64,000 nucleotides of DNA from contig CBDUZW010000017.1 of the NCBI GenBank assembly GCA_965371805.1, positions 1-64,000 of the forward strand, read 5' to 3'. Position 1 is the stretch's first letter, and the number at the start of each line of letters is the position of its first letter. The notes beneath the pieces were generated by a model. The model searched no databases, was not told the DNA's origin, and worked only from the letters and a program-made list of their open reading frames with translations. The translations under genes were made by a program, and so were the position numbers. This DNA comes from JAOZTV01 sp965371805 (GTDB lineage: Bacteria > Acidobacteriota > Aminicenantia > UBA2199). Positions 41,767 to 51,513 of the stretch are shown one piece after another.

Positions 41767-44700
41767 TTATCTTTCCTCTAAAGTTATCTTAACCTCATGT
41801 TCTTTTTTGTCTCTTATAAATACTAATTGAACACTGTCTCCTGGATTGAGAGATTTTAATACAGTAGAATATTCTTTAAGATTATGAGTTTGCTTCTTAT
41901 TTAAACTTATAATGATATCTCCTTTTAATAAACCAGAATGGAAAGCAGGACTATTACTTGAAATACCACCAATTTTGACACCAATACCCTTAAAGGAAAA
42001 ATCAGGCATAAAACCGGTTCTAGCTCTTCTCTTAGTCCCTTTCTTTTTTGAATCATTATTTAATTTAACTTTACCCTTCCCGGTAAATGTTAATGGGTCT
42101 TTTCTGGATGAAAGATAAACTGCAATTTCCTTAGCTAGAGTTGCAATCTTTACCATACCTGATGAATCAATTTTTTCGAAAGTATCAGTAGGTCTATGGT
42201 AATCAAAATGACCTCCGGAAAATAATTGAATACCAGGGATTCCATTATTTATAAAACTTGCCTGATCACTTGAGTCAAGTGTTTCATCAACAAGTTCTGA
42301 TTCTATTCCTGTTGTATATCCGGTTCCCATAAAAATAAATTTCCATTCTCTTGAAGAGGTTGCACCTAGAACAAGTGGTTTTTTCTTGAATAATCTTCCA
42401 ACTGTGTCAAGGTTTATAATTGCCATTATGCCAGATTTTTCATCTTTATTGAGTTGACTTAGGAAATATTTAGAACCAAGTAGTCCGTTCTCTTCTGCAG
42501 TAAATGCAATAAAGACAATAGCTCTCTCTGGTTTCATCTTACTCATTGATCTTGCAAGTTCTAATAAAACTGAAACTCCACTGGCATTATCATCAGCTCC
42601 ATAGTGAATTTTTCCTTTATTTCCCTTTCTTACATCCGGCCATCCTAAACCAAGATGATCATAATGAGCAGATAGGATTACTGCTTCTGTCTCATATTCT
42701 TTTTTTGTACCAGGTATAATTCCTATGATATTTTTTAATTGTATTTTTTTATTATCAGGACCGGATTTAATGTTCCAGGTTTGTGAAAAATCTGTTTTTT
42801 CCGGAAGCGGTTTTAAACCAAATTTTTTAAAATTATCAGCTATATATTTACCAGCAATTTCAATCTCATTTGTTCCGATACCTCTTCCTCTAAGTTTGCC
42901 TGATGATAAAAATTTTATATGGTCCAATAATTTGTTTTCTGAAAATACAGCAGGCAGGTTTGCTAATGCTTTTCTTTTTGGCAGACTCTTACTATTAGCT
43001 GCACCCTTACTAAAATCATATACAAGAGGCGAGTTAACAGTTTTCCACTGACCTTTAAAAATATTCACAGGTTCTGATCCTTCAAAAGTTAAATAACTAT
43101 ATTTACTATAATGGGGGAGTTTTCTCCCAAGACCCTGCATTGCATCTGCTCTGTCTACTGACAGATATGCAATTCCCTTTGATGGATCAATTGGGTTTTT
43201 AATTGTAATAACAATACTTTTTTCATTTAAAGAAAATTTCTTTTTTGAAAAATAAGTATAATTATCATCAAGTTTAGAATTATATTTTTTAATATTTTTT
43301 CTGATAATTTCACTAAACTTGTTTTCCCTCCCAAATAACCATAATGCTTTGTCTGCAGGCAATTCATTTAGTTCACTGTCTTTAATATAGGTTACTTTTG
43401 AAGACTTGTTTTTTGCCCATCTTATTGCAAGTTCCGTATAGGCTTTTAGCAAGTCGGCTGGAGCTTTTTCTGGTAAAATAATTAGAACTTTCTTTGCTCC
43501 GAATATTTTAGAAAGAGTAGGGGGTATTTCGTTAATATCTAATTTTCTAAAAACGTCAAATTCAGGATCAATTTCAATTCTTAAAGGTTTATTATTAAAT
43601 GTAAATGAAAACATTTGTTCTCTCTGACTAAATTTGATTTTTTCTATTTTGGCCTTTTTATTATTTTCAAGATATATTGCTACAGGGATCAATGAACTAT
43701 ATGGCATTTCTTTCTGGGTTTGTTTAATTTTAAATGATAATTGGAACTTTTTTGAAATTTGTTTTACCTCTACATTAGATAAGGATAAAATAGGAGCACC
43801 TTTTCTAAACACAAATTGATCAAATATATTCTTAAGTTTTTTGCCGGTTGCTTTTTCCATTGATATTCTAATATCATTAAATGAAGCCTTTTTGAATTTA
43901 TTCTCATTATAAAATGCAGCTATTCCCTTTACAAAAAGTTTATCTCCAAGGTTCAAACGAAGGGCATTAAAAAGCATCATACTTTTTCCATAGCCTATAG
44001 CTGATGAAGAGGAATTATATCTGTTTATGAATTTTGAAAGTGGAAAATCGTTTTTATCATTTACATAGTCTGTAAAGCCTTTGAGTGAATCTCTTCTATA
44101 GGAAGCTCCCTGGCCTCTCTGTTCCTTGATAAGGTGATCTGCATAATAAACGGTAAGGCCTTCACACCAGTTTCCTGTTTTATAATCAACATAAACACTA
44201 TTTCCCCACCAGTTATGTAATAATTCATGTGGGTAGGACGAATGAAGAATAAATGGAAATCTTATGACTTTTGGTCCCAGCAAAGTAAAAGACGGCATGC
44301 CATATCCAGTTTCCCAGAAATTTTCAATCAAAGCAAATTTTGTGAAGGGATATTTTGCAATTAGTTTTTGATACATATTTAGATATTGTCCGGTAGTTTC
44401 CAGGTATTTATTTGCAAGAGTGTCATCATTTGATCTTAAGAAAGCAATAATGTTAACTTTTCCAACCTTCAATAGGAACTCCTGAAATTTTGCAGCAATA
44501 AGATAAATATCGTCCATTGGTTCCGGGGAATCCCATTTAGAGATATTAAAATTTTTATCTGTTCTGTTTATGATTCTGGTTCCCTGTGAGACTGAAATCC
44601 AATTTAAAGGCATTATAGTTTTAATTGAAAAAGTTACAAGTTTATCTTTGAATACAGGATACCAAAAAGAGGAAGATGATAAATATATTCCTTCCTTAGT

Positions 44701-45171
44701 TATCAGACCAGGAGTTTCTGAAAAGGCTCTCGCATATTCTTCACCTGAGTTTTTTATCGGGTGATTGATTTTACCTTTATAAGTTAGTGTAAATTTAAGT
44801 GTTAATTTATCTCTCTTTTTTTTAGGAGATTTTATATTCAATACATATGCTGAATATATGGTTTTTTCTTTTCGTTCTATTGGAACTACAGATACGTTTT
44901 TTGAATGTGAAAGAATTTTTAATCCACTATGTAATTTAAATTTGAAACTTATTGTTTTATTATCTCTAAAATTTTCAGAATACTGAGAATAGGGGATTGA
45001 AATTTCATCCTTTACTTCAATAAAATTCTCTATTGGTAAAATATTTGTTGAAATTTGATGATTAATATAAGTATGTATATCTAGTTTTGTATTCAATTCA
45101 CCAGATAGTGTATATGGTATTATAATAATTATAAGTAGAATAAAAAAGTTTTTTAACGAAATGTTTGTCAT
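41767..45171 (-). CDS. exported M1-like / M28 double peptidase with a PDZ domain
   Basis: This 1134-residue protein has a signal peptide (FFILLIIIIIPYTLSGEL). The N-terminal half carries an M1/gluzincin site (PHELLHNWWGN near residue 314, glutamate in NWCEGLTVYYADH about 20 residues later). The middle half carries an M28 aminopeptidase (HYDHLGLG near 836, GADDNASGVSV near 858, FTAEENGLLGS near 890). A PDZ domain ends the chain (FSFKGIGVKIGG; SGLLKGDIIISLNKKQTHN). Two exopeptidase folds and a PDZ in one polypeptide suggest efficient digestion of periplasmic or external peptides. GGAGG before the ATG supports the start. Confidence 0.88.
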   Translation of the reverse strand: MTNISLKNFFILLIIIIIPYTLSGELNTKLDIHTYINHQISTNILPIENFIEVKDEISIPYSQYSENFRDNKTISFKFKLHSGLKILSHSKNVSVVPIERKEKTIYSAYVLNIKSPKKKRDKLTLKFTLTYKGKINHPIKNSGEEYARAFSETPGLITKEGIYLSSSSFWYPVFKDKLVTFSIKTIMPLNWISVSQGTRIINRTDKNFNISKWDSPEPMDDIYLIAAKFQEFLLKVGKVNIIAFLRSNDDTLANKYLETTGQYLNMYQKLIAKYPFTKFALIENFWETGYGMPSFTLLGPKVIRFPFILHSSYPHELLHNWWGNSVYVDYKTGNWCEGLTVYYADHLIKEQRGQGASYRRDSLKGFTDYVNDKNDFPLSKFINRYNSSSSAIGYGKSMMLFNALRLNLGDKLFVKGIAAFYNENKFKKASFNDIRISMEKATGKKLKNIFDQFVFRKGAPILSLSNVEVKQISKKFQLSFKIKQTQKEMPYSSLIPVAIYLENNKKAKIEKIKFSQREQMFSFTFNNKPLRIEIDPEFDVFRKLDINEIPPTLSKIFGAKKVLIILPEKAPADLLKAYTELAIRWAKNKSSKVTYIKDSELNELPADKALWLFGRENKFSEIIRKNIKKYNSKLDDNYTYFSKKKFSLNEKSIVITIKNPIDPSKGIAYLSVDRADAMQGLGRKLPHYSKYSYLTFEGSEPVNIFKGQWKTVNSPLVYDFSKGAANSKSLPKRKALANLPAVFSENKLLDHIKFLSSGKLRGRGIGTNEIEIAGKYIADNFKKFGLKPLPEKTDFSQTWNIKSGPDNKKIQLKNIIGIIPGTKKEYETEAVILSAHYDHLGLGWPDVRKGNKGKIHYGADDNASGVSVLLELARSMSKMKPERAIVFIAFTAEENGLLGSKYFLSQLNKDEKSGIMAIINLDTVGRLFKKKPLVLGATSSREWKFIFMGTGYTTGIESELVDETLDSSDQASFINNGIPGIQLFSGGHFDYHRPTDTFEKIDSSGMVKIATLAKEIAVYLSSRKDPLTFTGKGKVKLNNDSKKKGTKRRARTGFMPDFSFKGIGVKIGGISSNSPAFHSGLLKGDIIISLNKKQTHNLKEYSTVLKSLNPGDSVQLVFIRDKKEHEVKITLEER

Positions 45172-45274
45172 TATAGCCTCCGAATGGAGTGATTTTAATT
45201 TATATTATTGAGGTTGTCAAATTGAAGATAGAGAGTCATGAAGAGATATTTTCTCCTCATGACTTATTGATTTA

Positions 45275-45784
45275 TTAGTTGTTTTTATTCTTATAAATAA
45301 CAAGAGCTCCTAATCCAATAAGAATACCAGGCCAGAAAAATCTTCTTACTACAGGTAAAAAAGAGTAGTAGATATGATCTAAAAAGGAAAAATTTCTCAT
45401 TAAAAACAAGGCCCCAAAAACTATTAGTGTAATTCCTATTATGGTTCCAGTAATCTCAGTAGAGTTGCCTGAAGACTTCTTGCTAATATTAGATAATTCA
45501 TCCGGGGTATTATTTATAACTTCATTTTTTTCTATTTTTTCATTATTAGTAGAAGTAGAATTCTCATCACTTGTTTTTGTATATCTTTTATGAAAATATG
45601 ATTTGTCTTCTTCAGGTATTATGAATATAGCAATGATGTAAGCTAAGAATCCAGCTCCAGCAGTGAACAAAAGTACTAAGAAAATAATCCTAATTATAAC
45701 AGGGTCTATCTCAAAATATTTTCCAATTCCACCACAAACGCCAAATAGAACTTTGTCATTTTTACTTCTAGTCAATCTCTTCAT
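45275..45784 (-). CDS. PspC-domain membrane protein
   Basis: The N-terminal ~60 residues are a PspC domain (LTRSKNDKVLFGVCGGIGKYF, then EIDPVIIRIIFLVLLFTAGA) with a hydrophobic helix. After a low-complexity Ser/Asn/Glu linker, residues ~110-165 carry two more membrane helices (ITLIVFGALFLMRNF; WPGILIGLGALVIYK), as in bacterial PspC-LiaF-like proteins. The family links envelope stress to regulation. AGGAGT five bases before the ATG supports the start. A hairpin AGTCATGA/TCATGACT follows at 45234-45264 but has no T run. Confidence 0.85.
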   Translation of the reverse strand: MKRLTRSKNDKVLFGVCGGIGKYFEIDPVIIRIIFLVLLFTAGAGFLAYIIAIFIIPEEDKSYFHKRYTKTSDENSTSTNNEKIEKNEVINNTPDELSNISKKSSGNSTEITGTIIGITLIVFGALFLMRNFSFLDHIYYSFLPVVRRFFWPGILIGLGALVIYKNKNN

Positions 45785-46204
45785 TTTAAACTCCTATTAA
45801 AATTATTTACATTCATATGTCTATAACGAAAGATTATAAAAAAAGTTCCCGATTATCAACAATATTAGACAATTTTCATCAAAAGTTTTCCACAATTGGG
45901 TATATTGAGACATATAGGGCGTTCTGATGTAGAACACATGTTGTGTCGGATAAGATATATTATGTAAACTAAACACGATAGAGAAACACTGTATACGAGA
46001 ATCAGGTGTTTTTACGAATTATAATAAAAGGATATTTAATTTTATTTAGATGACTAGACGGTCGTATTTTTAACTAATATATATATATAATAGAATATTA
46101 AATTCTAATTCAATATAAAATGTAATAATACTAGTGAATTGAGTTCCTGAATATTTATTGAATTGTTAGATTAATTGTATATTTATTTTTGATTTATTAA
46201 AATA
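45785..46204. other. intergenic region with DnaA-box-like and palindromic sites
   Basis: This 420-base gap between parB and the PspC gene carries TTATCAACA (45853-45861) and TTTTCCACA (45886-45894), each one base from the DnaA box TTATCCACA. It also has GTTCT-N5-AGAAC (45921-45935), ACACA-N3-TGTGT (45934-45946), and an A/T-only stretch near 46080. I see no gene. Near parAB this could be part of a replication origin, but no dnaA gene is in the window. Confidence 0.35.
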
Positions 46205-47074
46205 TTAACTCTTGAACTCTTCAATTTTTTCCATTTTTATATCATCTATTAGTTCTGTTAATATCTGAATTATTTTCTCTTTACCAATATTTTTATCTTT
46301 TATATTAAAACCAATTTTGATCTCTTTATTTTCAGAAACAAAATTAAACTTAATTCTCTCACTTTTACTTTTCTTGTTAACGCTCTCTAAATGCTCTGCA
46401 TTTTTATTTTCAGATCTCATTTGTTTTAGTTCTTCTCTGGAGAATGGTTTCTCAATATATTTATCCAGGACTTTTAACATTGCATCCTTGTCATCAAGTT
46501 TTACCAATTGAAGAAGAAATGTTTTTGAGCTTATATTTAAATCAAAACATTTTTTTGAAACTTCACCTGGTAGATCTGTTATTCTTATTTGTTCTGATAC
46601 AGTTACTCTTGACTTACCAATCTTTTGTGCAATTTCATCATGAGTATATCCATATATTTCAGCTAAGGATTTTAGCGAATATGCAGATTCAAAAATATTA
46701 AGATCCTTTCTTTGCATATTTTCAATGATTGTCAATTCCAGCGCTTCATTGTCTGCAACATTATGTTCAATGCAAGGCATCTCTTTTAAATTAACTAATT
46801 TAGCGGCTCTAAAACGTCTTTCTCCAGCAATAATTTCAAATTTGCCATTTATAGGTCTTACGAGTATTGGCTCAATTATTCCCTTTTCTTTTATAGATTC
46901 TGCTAATTCCTGCAACTCACCAAAATCTTTTCTTGGCTGCATTATATTTGCTACAATTTTCTCTATAGGTATATTTCTTATTATTTTGGTTCTAGTCATT
47001 TTTGAAATTTCTTCCACAAAATGATTTTCATGTCTTGATTTTATTGTAGTTGGAAGTCCTCTTCTTTTAACCAT
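46205..47074 (-). CDS. parB: chromosome-partitioning protein ParB
   Basis: The 289-residue protein has the ParB N-domain (KIVANIMQPRKDFGELQELA, IIEPILVRPINGKFEIIAGE then RRFRAAKLVN as the CTP-binding motif) and a central HTH (GYTHDEIAQKIGKSRVTVSE). A variable C-terminal dimerisation part completes it. It binds parS sites and slides as a CTP clamp. It overlaps the end of parA by eight bases. A 16-bp parS-like palindrome lies upstream of parA. Confidence 0.95.
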   Translation of the reverse strand: MVKRRGLPTTIKSRHENHFVEEISKMTRTKIIRNIPIEKIVANIMQPRKDFGELQELAESIKEKGIIEPILVRPINGKFEIIAGERRFRAAKLVNLKEMPCIEHNVADNEALELTIIENMQRKDLNIFESAYSLKSLAEIYGYTHDEIAQKIGKSRVTVSEQIRITDLPGEVSKKCFDLNISSKTFLLQLVKLDDKDAMLKVLDKYIEKPFSREELKQMRSENKNAEHLESVNKKSKSERIKFNFVSENKEIKIGFNIKDKNIGKEKIIQILTELIDDIKMEKIEEFKS

Positions 47075-47822
47075 TTTTAACTACCTCTTTAGCTAAGTTC
47101 ATATATTCTTTTGCACCTTTTGAATGTGGTGAAAAAGTAAAAATCGATTCTTTATAGGCAGGACTTTCTTCTAAACGTACACTTCTGGAAATGATAGTTT
47201 TAAACACATTAGTTCCAAAGGTCTTACTTATATGATTCAGGCTGTCCTGTGCAATAATAATTCTCTTGTCGTACATTGTTATCAACACACCAAGTATTGA
47301 TAGTTCAGGGTTACTTCTTAACCTGATTTTTTCAAATGTTTCCAGGAGATCATCTGTGCCTTCGAGTGCGAAATATGAAGGTTGTATAGGTATTAAAAGG
47401 TCTGTTGCAGCTACAAAAGTATTGATCGTAATTAAACCCAAAGTAGGAGGAGTATCTATTATTATATAATCAAAGTGATGTTTTATCGCATCTATCTTAT
47501 CTTTTAATCGAAAGTGACTATCTATCTCCCCTATCAATTTTGCTTCTAATTTTGCTATAGAAATATTTGCTGGTATTATTGACAGGTTCTCAACGTTACA
47601 AGTTTGAACAACTTCGTTAAAAGTTAATGAATTATTTTCTAAGAAATCGAATGAAGAGTATTTAATATTAGTGTTATCTAAAAACGAAACTGTTGAGTTT
47701 GCTTGAGGATCCATGTCTATTAGTAATGTCCTATATCCCAGCATGGATAAAGCAGCTGAGAGATTAATTGCAGTAGTTGTTTTACCAACTCCTCCTTTTT
47801 GATTAGCTATTGTTATTATCAA
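47067..47822 (-). CDS. parA: chromosome-partitioning ATPase ParA
   Basis: The 251-residue protein has the deviant Walker A motif NQKGGVGKTTTAINL, LLIDMDPQANSTVSF, and IIDTPPTLGLITINTF. It is the ParA/Soj type that forms gradients over the nucleoid to move ParB-parS complexes. The ATG follows GGAGG (AGGAGGATAACTTG). parB follows with an eight-base overlap. Confidence 0.95.
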   Translation of the reverse strand: MIITIANQKGGVGKTTTAINLSAALSMLGYRTLLIDMDPQANSTVSFLDNTNIKYSSFDFLENNSLTFNEVVQTCNVENLSIIPANISIAKLEAKLIGEIDSHFRLKDKIDAIKHHFDYIIIDTPPTLGLITINTFVAATDLLIPIQPSYFALEGTDDLLETFEKIRLRSNPELSILGVLITMYDKRIIIAQDSLNHISKTFGTNVFKTIISRSVRLEESPAYKESIFTFSPHSKGAKEYMNLAKEVVKNG

Positions 47823-47920
47823 GTTATCCTCCTAAAAGGATATACTATTCAATATTCATATATTTGTCAATAGAAAATGATCAATAAAAGTATTTTCTTA
47901 AAATAAATGTAAAGTATCTA

Positions 47921-47936
47921 TGTCGACATGTCGACA
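47921..47936. promoter_or_regulatory. parS-like 16-bp perfect palindrome
   Basis: TGTCGACATGTCGACA is a perfect palindrome between der and parA. It has the length and TGT...ACA ends of the canonical parS (TGTTTCACGTGAAACA). Its GC content stands out in this AT-rich gap. It could be a parS variant or the parA promoter operator. Confidence 0.5.
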
Positions 47937-47937
47937 G

Positions 47938-49263
47938 TTACTTTTTTTTATTACCGACAATATTAAAAAAAATTGGAAACCCTGATAGATCAAGCTTTTC
48001 AGCCAATTTTCTTTTTAAATAAAGATCATCTGAACCTTTAAGTTTATCTCCTGTTTTAGTATGGAACCTTATAAAAAAGGGAGATTTAGATTCAACAATC
48101 GCATATTTTGGATTAAATGTAGAGTTATTTATTGTAAGTAGCTTTTTTTTATTAATTATTTCTTTAATACATTTTATAATTGTATCAGGTTTTACATCTT
48201 TAGATGTTGTATTAAAAACTTCATCAGCTTTTGTGATTATTTCGAAAATACCTTTACCATTTAATGCAGAAACTAAAAATATTGGAGCAAAATCAAAAAA
48301 ATTAAATCTCTTCCTTATAATACTAGCATAGTCTTTATCTTTATTTTTGATAAGATCCCATTTGTTACAGGCAATTATTACAGGTTTAGCTGATCCTAAA
48401 ACCCTTTTTGCAATAAATAGATCGTTTTTGTCTATTTTTTTTGAAATATCTATTACAAAAATTACTATATCTGAATTTTTGATATCTTTTTCAGCTCTAA
48501 TTACTGCAGCAGTTTCAGTGTTTTCTTTTACTTTTTGTAGTTTTCTTATTCCTGCATTATCAACAAGGATAAATGTCTTACCATTTCTGACTATTTTTAG
48601 ATCAACTGAATCTCTTGTTGTTCCTGCAATTGGACTTACAATGACTAGTTCATCATTTAGTATTCTATTGATTATTGAAGATTTTCCTACATTAGGTTTT
48701 CCAATAAACGAAATTCTTGACGCATTTTCATCAGCTGCAGTTTTTGGAGATTCCTTAGTAAAGGGAATGGTTTCTTTAATTTTTTCAAATAATATCTCAA
48801 TATTTATATTATGTTCAGCAGATATATATATATAATCCTGGTTTAAATTATAAAAAGTATCTGGAAGTATATAATTATTTTCATTATCAACCTTATTGAT
48901 AACAGGAATAATCTTTTTACCTAATTTTCTGATTTGCAAAAACAATTCTTCTTCGAAGCCAAGAAGATCTCTTCTACCATCAAATAGAAAAATAATTAAA
49001 TCTGATTCTTCTGCAGCTCTATATATACGTTTATTTATTTCTTTTGTGATAATATCATCTGTTGTGAAAAAACCACCTGTATCTTGAATTTCAAATATAT
49101 GATTATCAATCTCAAAAGATTTTTTATAAATATCTCTTGTCATCCCCGGAAGAGAGTGTATCAAAGCCTTTCTTTCTCCAATTATTCGATTAAATAATGT
49201 TGATTTGCCAGAGTTTGGGATTCCTATAATTGTAATTAATGGGATTTTGTTTTTTATAGACAT
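47938..49263 (-). CDS. der: ribosome assembly GTPase Der (EngA)
   Basis: The 441-residue protein has two tandem G domains: IIGIPNSGKSTLFNRIIGER with GMTRD and DTGGF, then GKPNVGKSSIINRI with AGTTRDS, VDNAGI and NKWD. A KH-like C-terminal domain completes it. It is required for 50S subunit maturation. It lies five bases after ispF. Its stop abuts the intergenic region with the parS-like palindrome. Confidence 0.96.
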   Translation of the reverse strand: MSIKNKIPLITIIGIPNSGKSTLFNRIIGERKALIHSLPGMTRDIYKKSFEIDNHIFEIQDTGGFFTTDDIITKEINKRIYRAAEESDLIIFLFDGRRDLLGFEEELFLQIRKLGKKIIPVINKVDNENNYILPDTFYNLNQDYIYISAEHNINIEILFEKIKETIPFTKESPKTAADENASRISFIGKPNVGKSSIINRILNDELVIVSPIAGTTRDSVDLKIVRNGKTFILVDNAGIRKLQKVKENTETAAVIRAEKDIKNSDIVIFVIDISKKIDKNDLFIAKRVLGSAKPVIIACNKWDLIKNKDKDYASIIRKRFNFFDFAPIFLVSALNGKGIFEIITKADEVFNTTSKDVKPDTIIKCIKEIINKKKLLTINNSTFNPKYAIVESKSPFFIRFHTKTGDKLKGSDDLYLKRKLAEKLDLSGFPIFFNIVGNKKK

Positions 49264-49268
49264 AATTT

Positions 49269-49757
49269 TTATCCTTCATACCTTATCATAGATGTACAAA
49301 AACATTCAATTGCTTCTCCCCTACCTACAGGATCATCTATACCTTCCTTTGTCTTACCCTTAATATTAAAGTTTTCAAAATCTATTTCTAAAATGGATGA
49401 TATTATCTTTCTTATTTCGGCTTTAAAAGGAGATATTTTTACATGTTCTGAAATTATTATACTATCTATGTTTATAATTTTAAATTTTTTATTCTTAAGT
49501 AATTCGACTGTTCTTTTTAGAAGTTTTTTACTATCTATATCTTTATATTCTTTATCTGTATTTGGAAAAAGTTCTCCAATATCTCCTTCACCTAATGCTC
49601 CTGTTAAGGAATCAATTAAAGCATGAATCAGTATGTCTCCATCAGAATGAGAGATAAAACTATACTTTTGAGACACCTCAATTCCTCCGATATATAGGGA
49701 GGTACCGACTTTTAATTTATGTATGTCATACCCAATGCCTGATCTGATTTTAATCAT
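49269..49757 (-). CDS. ispF: 2-C-methyl-D-erythritol 2,4-cyclodiphosphate synthase
   Basis: The 162-residue protein has GIGYDIHKLKVG, the metal motif SHSDGDILIHALIDSLTGAL, and GEGDIGELFPNTDKEYK, then NIKGKTKEGIDDPVGRGEAI. It makes 2-C-methyl-erythritol 2,4-cyclodiphosphate in the MEP isoprenoid pathway. That would supply precursors for the squalene-synthase-like enzyme at 10560. Its ATG overlaps the stop of the PIN-TRAM gene. Confidence 0.97.
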   Translation of the reverse strand: MIKIRSGIGYDIHKLKVGTSLYIGGIEVSQKYSFISHSDGDILIHALIDSLTGALGEGDIGELFPNTDKEYKDIDSKKLLKRTVELLKNKKFKIINIDSIIISEHVKISPFKAEIRKIISSILEIDFENFNIKGKTKEGIDDPVGRGEAIECFCTSMIRYEG

Positions 49758-50737
49758 TGAACTTTCTTCCCAAAGAACATCTTGCCAGTGGTTGACTGTA
49801 ACACAGATGTTACTTCTACACTAACTAACTTTCCAATATCATGTTTTGCATCATCTATTATTACCATAGTCCCATCTTCAAGATAAGCAATACCCTGCTT
49901 TTTTTCTTTTCCTTCTTTTGTTATTAGGATCTTGAAGTTCTCACCCGGTAATATTATAGGTTTTAAAGAATATGCAAGTTCATTTATATTCAGTACTTTG
50001 ATATCCTGCAGGCGCGCTATTTTGCTTAAGTTAATATCATTTGTAATGATTTTATAATTACTTTCTCTTGCTAATACAACAAGTTTTTGATCAACTTCCT
50101 TAGGACCAACAACATTTTTATTTTCTATTTTTACGGTGATAGATTTATCCTTTCTGAGCTCTTTAATTACATCTAATCCCCTCTTTCCTCTAATTCGCTT
50201 ATTATGATCAGTGGAATCTGCTATTCCCTGTAATTCTGCAAGGACAAACTGAGTAATAATAAATTCGCCTTCTATAAAGCCTGCATTTATGACAGGAGTA
50301 ATTCTACCGTCAATAATAACACTTGTATCAAGTAGATATGAGTTTTTTTGAATATTTATTCCCCTAAAAAATTCCTTTAGATTAAATGGTGAAAAAAGTT
50401 CGGGCTTATATAAACCAATAAAAACTCCTCCAATTGGTAATCCTAATAGAAAAAAAGATTTAAAAAAATGTTTATCTAAAAAGGAGAAACCTATAAGAGA
50501 GAAAATATTATAAAAAACAATTCCAATAATTAATAGAAAAATTGAAGAAATAAAGACACTCCAAATATATGTTTGTTCAGCTTTTTTAATTCTTAAAGAT
50601 ATTAGAGAAAGGGCTAATGCAAAACCAGCACCCAGGATGCCTCCATTTACGCTGTTTAGACCTGAAAATGGTGGATTATTATAACCAATAATAAAAAATG
50701 CAAAAATAAAAAGTAAATTGTATATTCCAAAAATCAT
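49754..50737 (-). CDS. PIN-TRAM domain integral membrane protein (YacL-like)
   Basis: About four hydrophobic helices occupy the first ~115 residues. A PIN domain follows (YLLDTSVIIDGRITPVINAG; RGKRGLDVIKELRKDKSITV; IITNDINLSKIARLQDIKV), with conserved acidic residues of the nuclease fold, and then a C-terminal TRAM domain. At 327 residues it matches YacL-type proteins conserved in many bacteria. A role in RNA metabolism at the membrane is probable. It is translationally coupled to ispF. Confidence 0.88.
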   Translation of the reverse strand: MIFGIYNLLFIFAFFIIGYNNPPFSGLNSVNGGILGAGFALALSLISLRIKKAEQTYIWSVFISSIFLLIIGIVFYNIFSLIGFSFLDKHFFKSFFLLGLPIGGVFIGLYKPELFSPFNLKEFFRGINIQKNSYLLDTSVIIDGRITPVINAGFIEGEFIITQFVLAELQGIADSTDHNKRIRGKRGLDVIKELRKDKSITVKIENKNVVGPKEVDQKLVVLARESNYKIITNDINLSKIARLQDIKVLNINELAYSLKPIILPGENFKILITKEGKEKKQGIAYLEDGTMVIIDDAKHDIGKLVSVEVTSVLQSTTGKMFFGKKVQ

Positions 50738-50784
50738 AAAACTCTCCTAATATTATAATGTTAAATATTAACAAAAAGATATTG

Positions 50785-51513
50785 TTATTTCTCTTCTTTT
50801 CTTCTAACAAATTTTACAATTAGAATACTAAGAATATAAAGACCTATTGTAGGTACTGCAAATATTGACTGATTCACTATATCAGGAGTTGGTGTAACTA
50901 TAGCAGCAATGATGAATATAAGAACTATTGCATATTTAAAGTATTTGATAAGGAATTTTGCATTAATAAGTTTAAGTTTAGCGAGGAGGTACATAATAAC
51001 AGGAAGCTCAAACATAAGGGCTAAACCAATTAATACTACTAGAAGTTGTGAAAAATATTCATTGATCTTAATCATTTGATCAAAACTTGATCCAAAATTC
51101 AATAAAAACTCTACATACATTGGAAATGCAACATAATATCCGAAACCAGCTCCAAGCAGGAAAAATGATGTTGCCATAATAACGAAGGGAAAAACCATTT
51201 TTTTCTCTTTATTGTAGAGACCAGGGGAAATGAATAGCCATAATTGATGAAATATTAAAGGTGACGATGAAAATAATGCTCCAATAAAAGATAGCTTGAT
51301 ATACATCATTAATGGTTCTGTTAAAGATGTATAGATTAATTTCTTGCCCTTTAAAAACTGGGTGATTGGAATTGAAAGAAAATCATAAATTTGTACTCTG
51401 AAATTCCATGAAATAATAAAAAAAATTAGAATAATTGCGAAGGACCATAATATTCTTTTTCTTAATTCGCCCAGGTGTTCTAAAAATGAAAATGAGTCTT
51501 TAGTCTTTTTCAT
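50785..51513 (-). CDS. tatC: Tat translocase subunit TatC
   Basis: The 242-residue protein has FLEHLGELRKRILWSFAIIL at the N-terminus and six membrane helices, including FISPGLYNKEKKMVFPFV and YIKLSFIGALFSSSPLIFH. TatC recognises twin-arginine signals. The ATG at 51513 overlaps the tatA stop by 14 bases; a longer frame from 51525 lacks support. No strong ribosome site; coupling is likely. Confidence 0.95.
   Translation of the reverse strand: MKKTKDSFSFLEHLGELRKRILWSFAIILIFFIISWNFRVQIYDFLSIPITQFLKGKKLIYTSLTEPLMMYIKLSFIGALFSSSPLIFHQLWLFISPGLYNKEKKMVFPFVIMATSFFLLGAGFGYYVAFPMYVEFLLNFGSSFDQMIKINEYFSQLLVVLIGLALMFELPVIMYLLAKLKLINAKFLIKYFKYAIVLIFIIAAIVTPTPDIVNQSIFAVPTIGLYILSILIVKFVRRKEEK

Noticed and set aside
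45234..45264. Hairpin AGTCATGA/TCATGACT as terminator of the PspC gene
   Set aside because: Stem is good but no run of T follows on either strand, so it is only mentioned with the gene.
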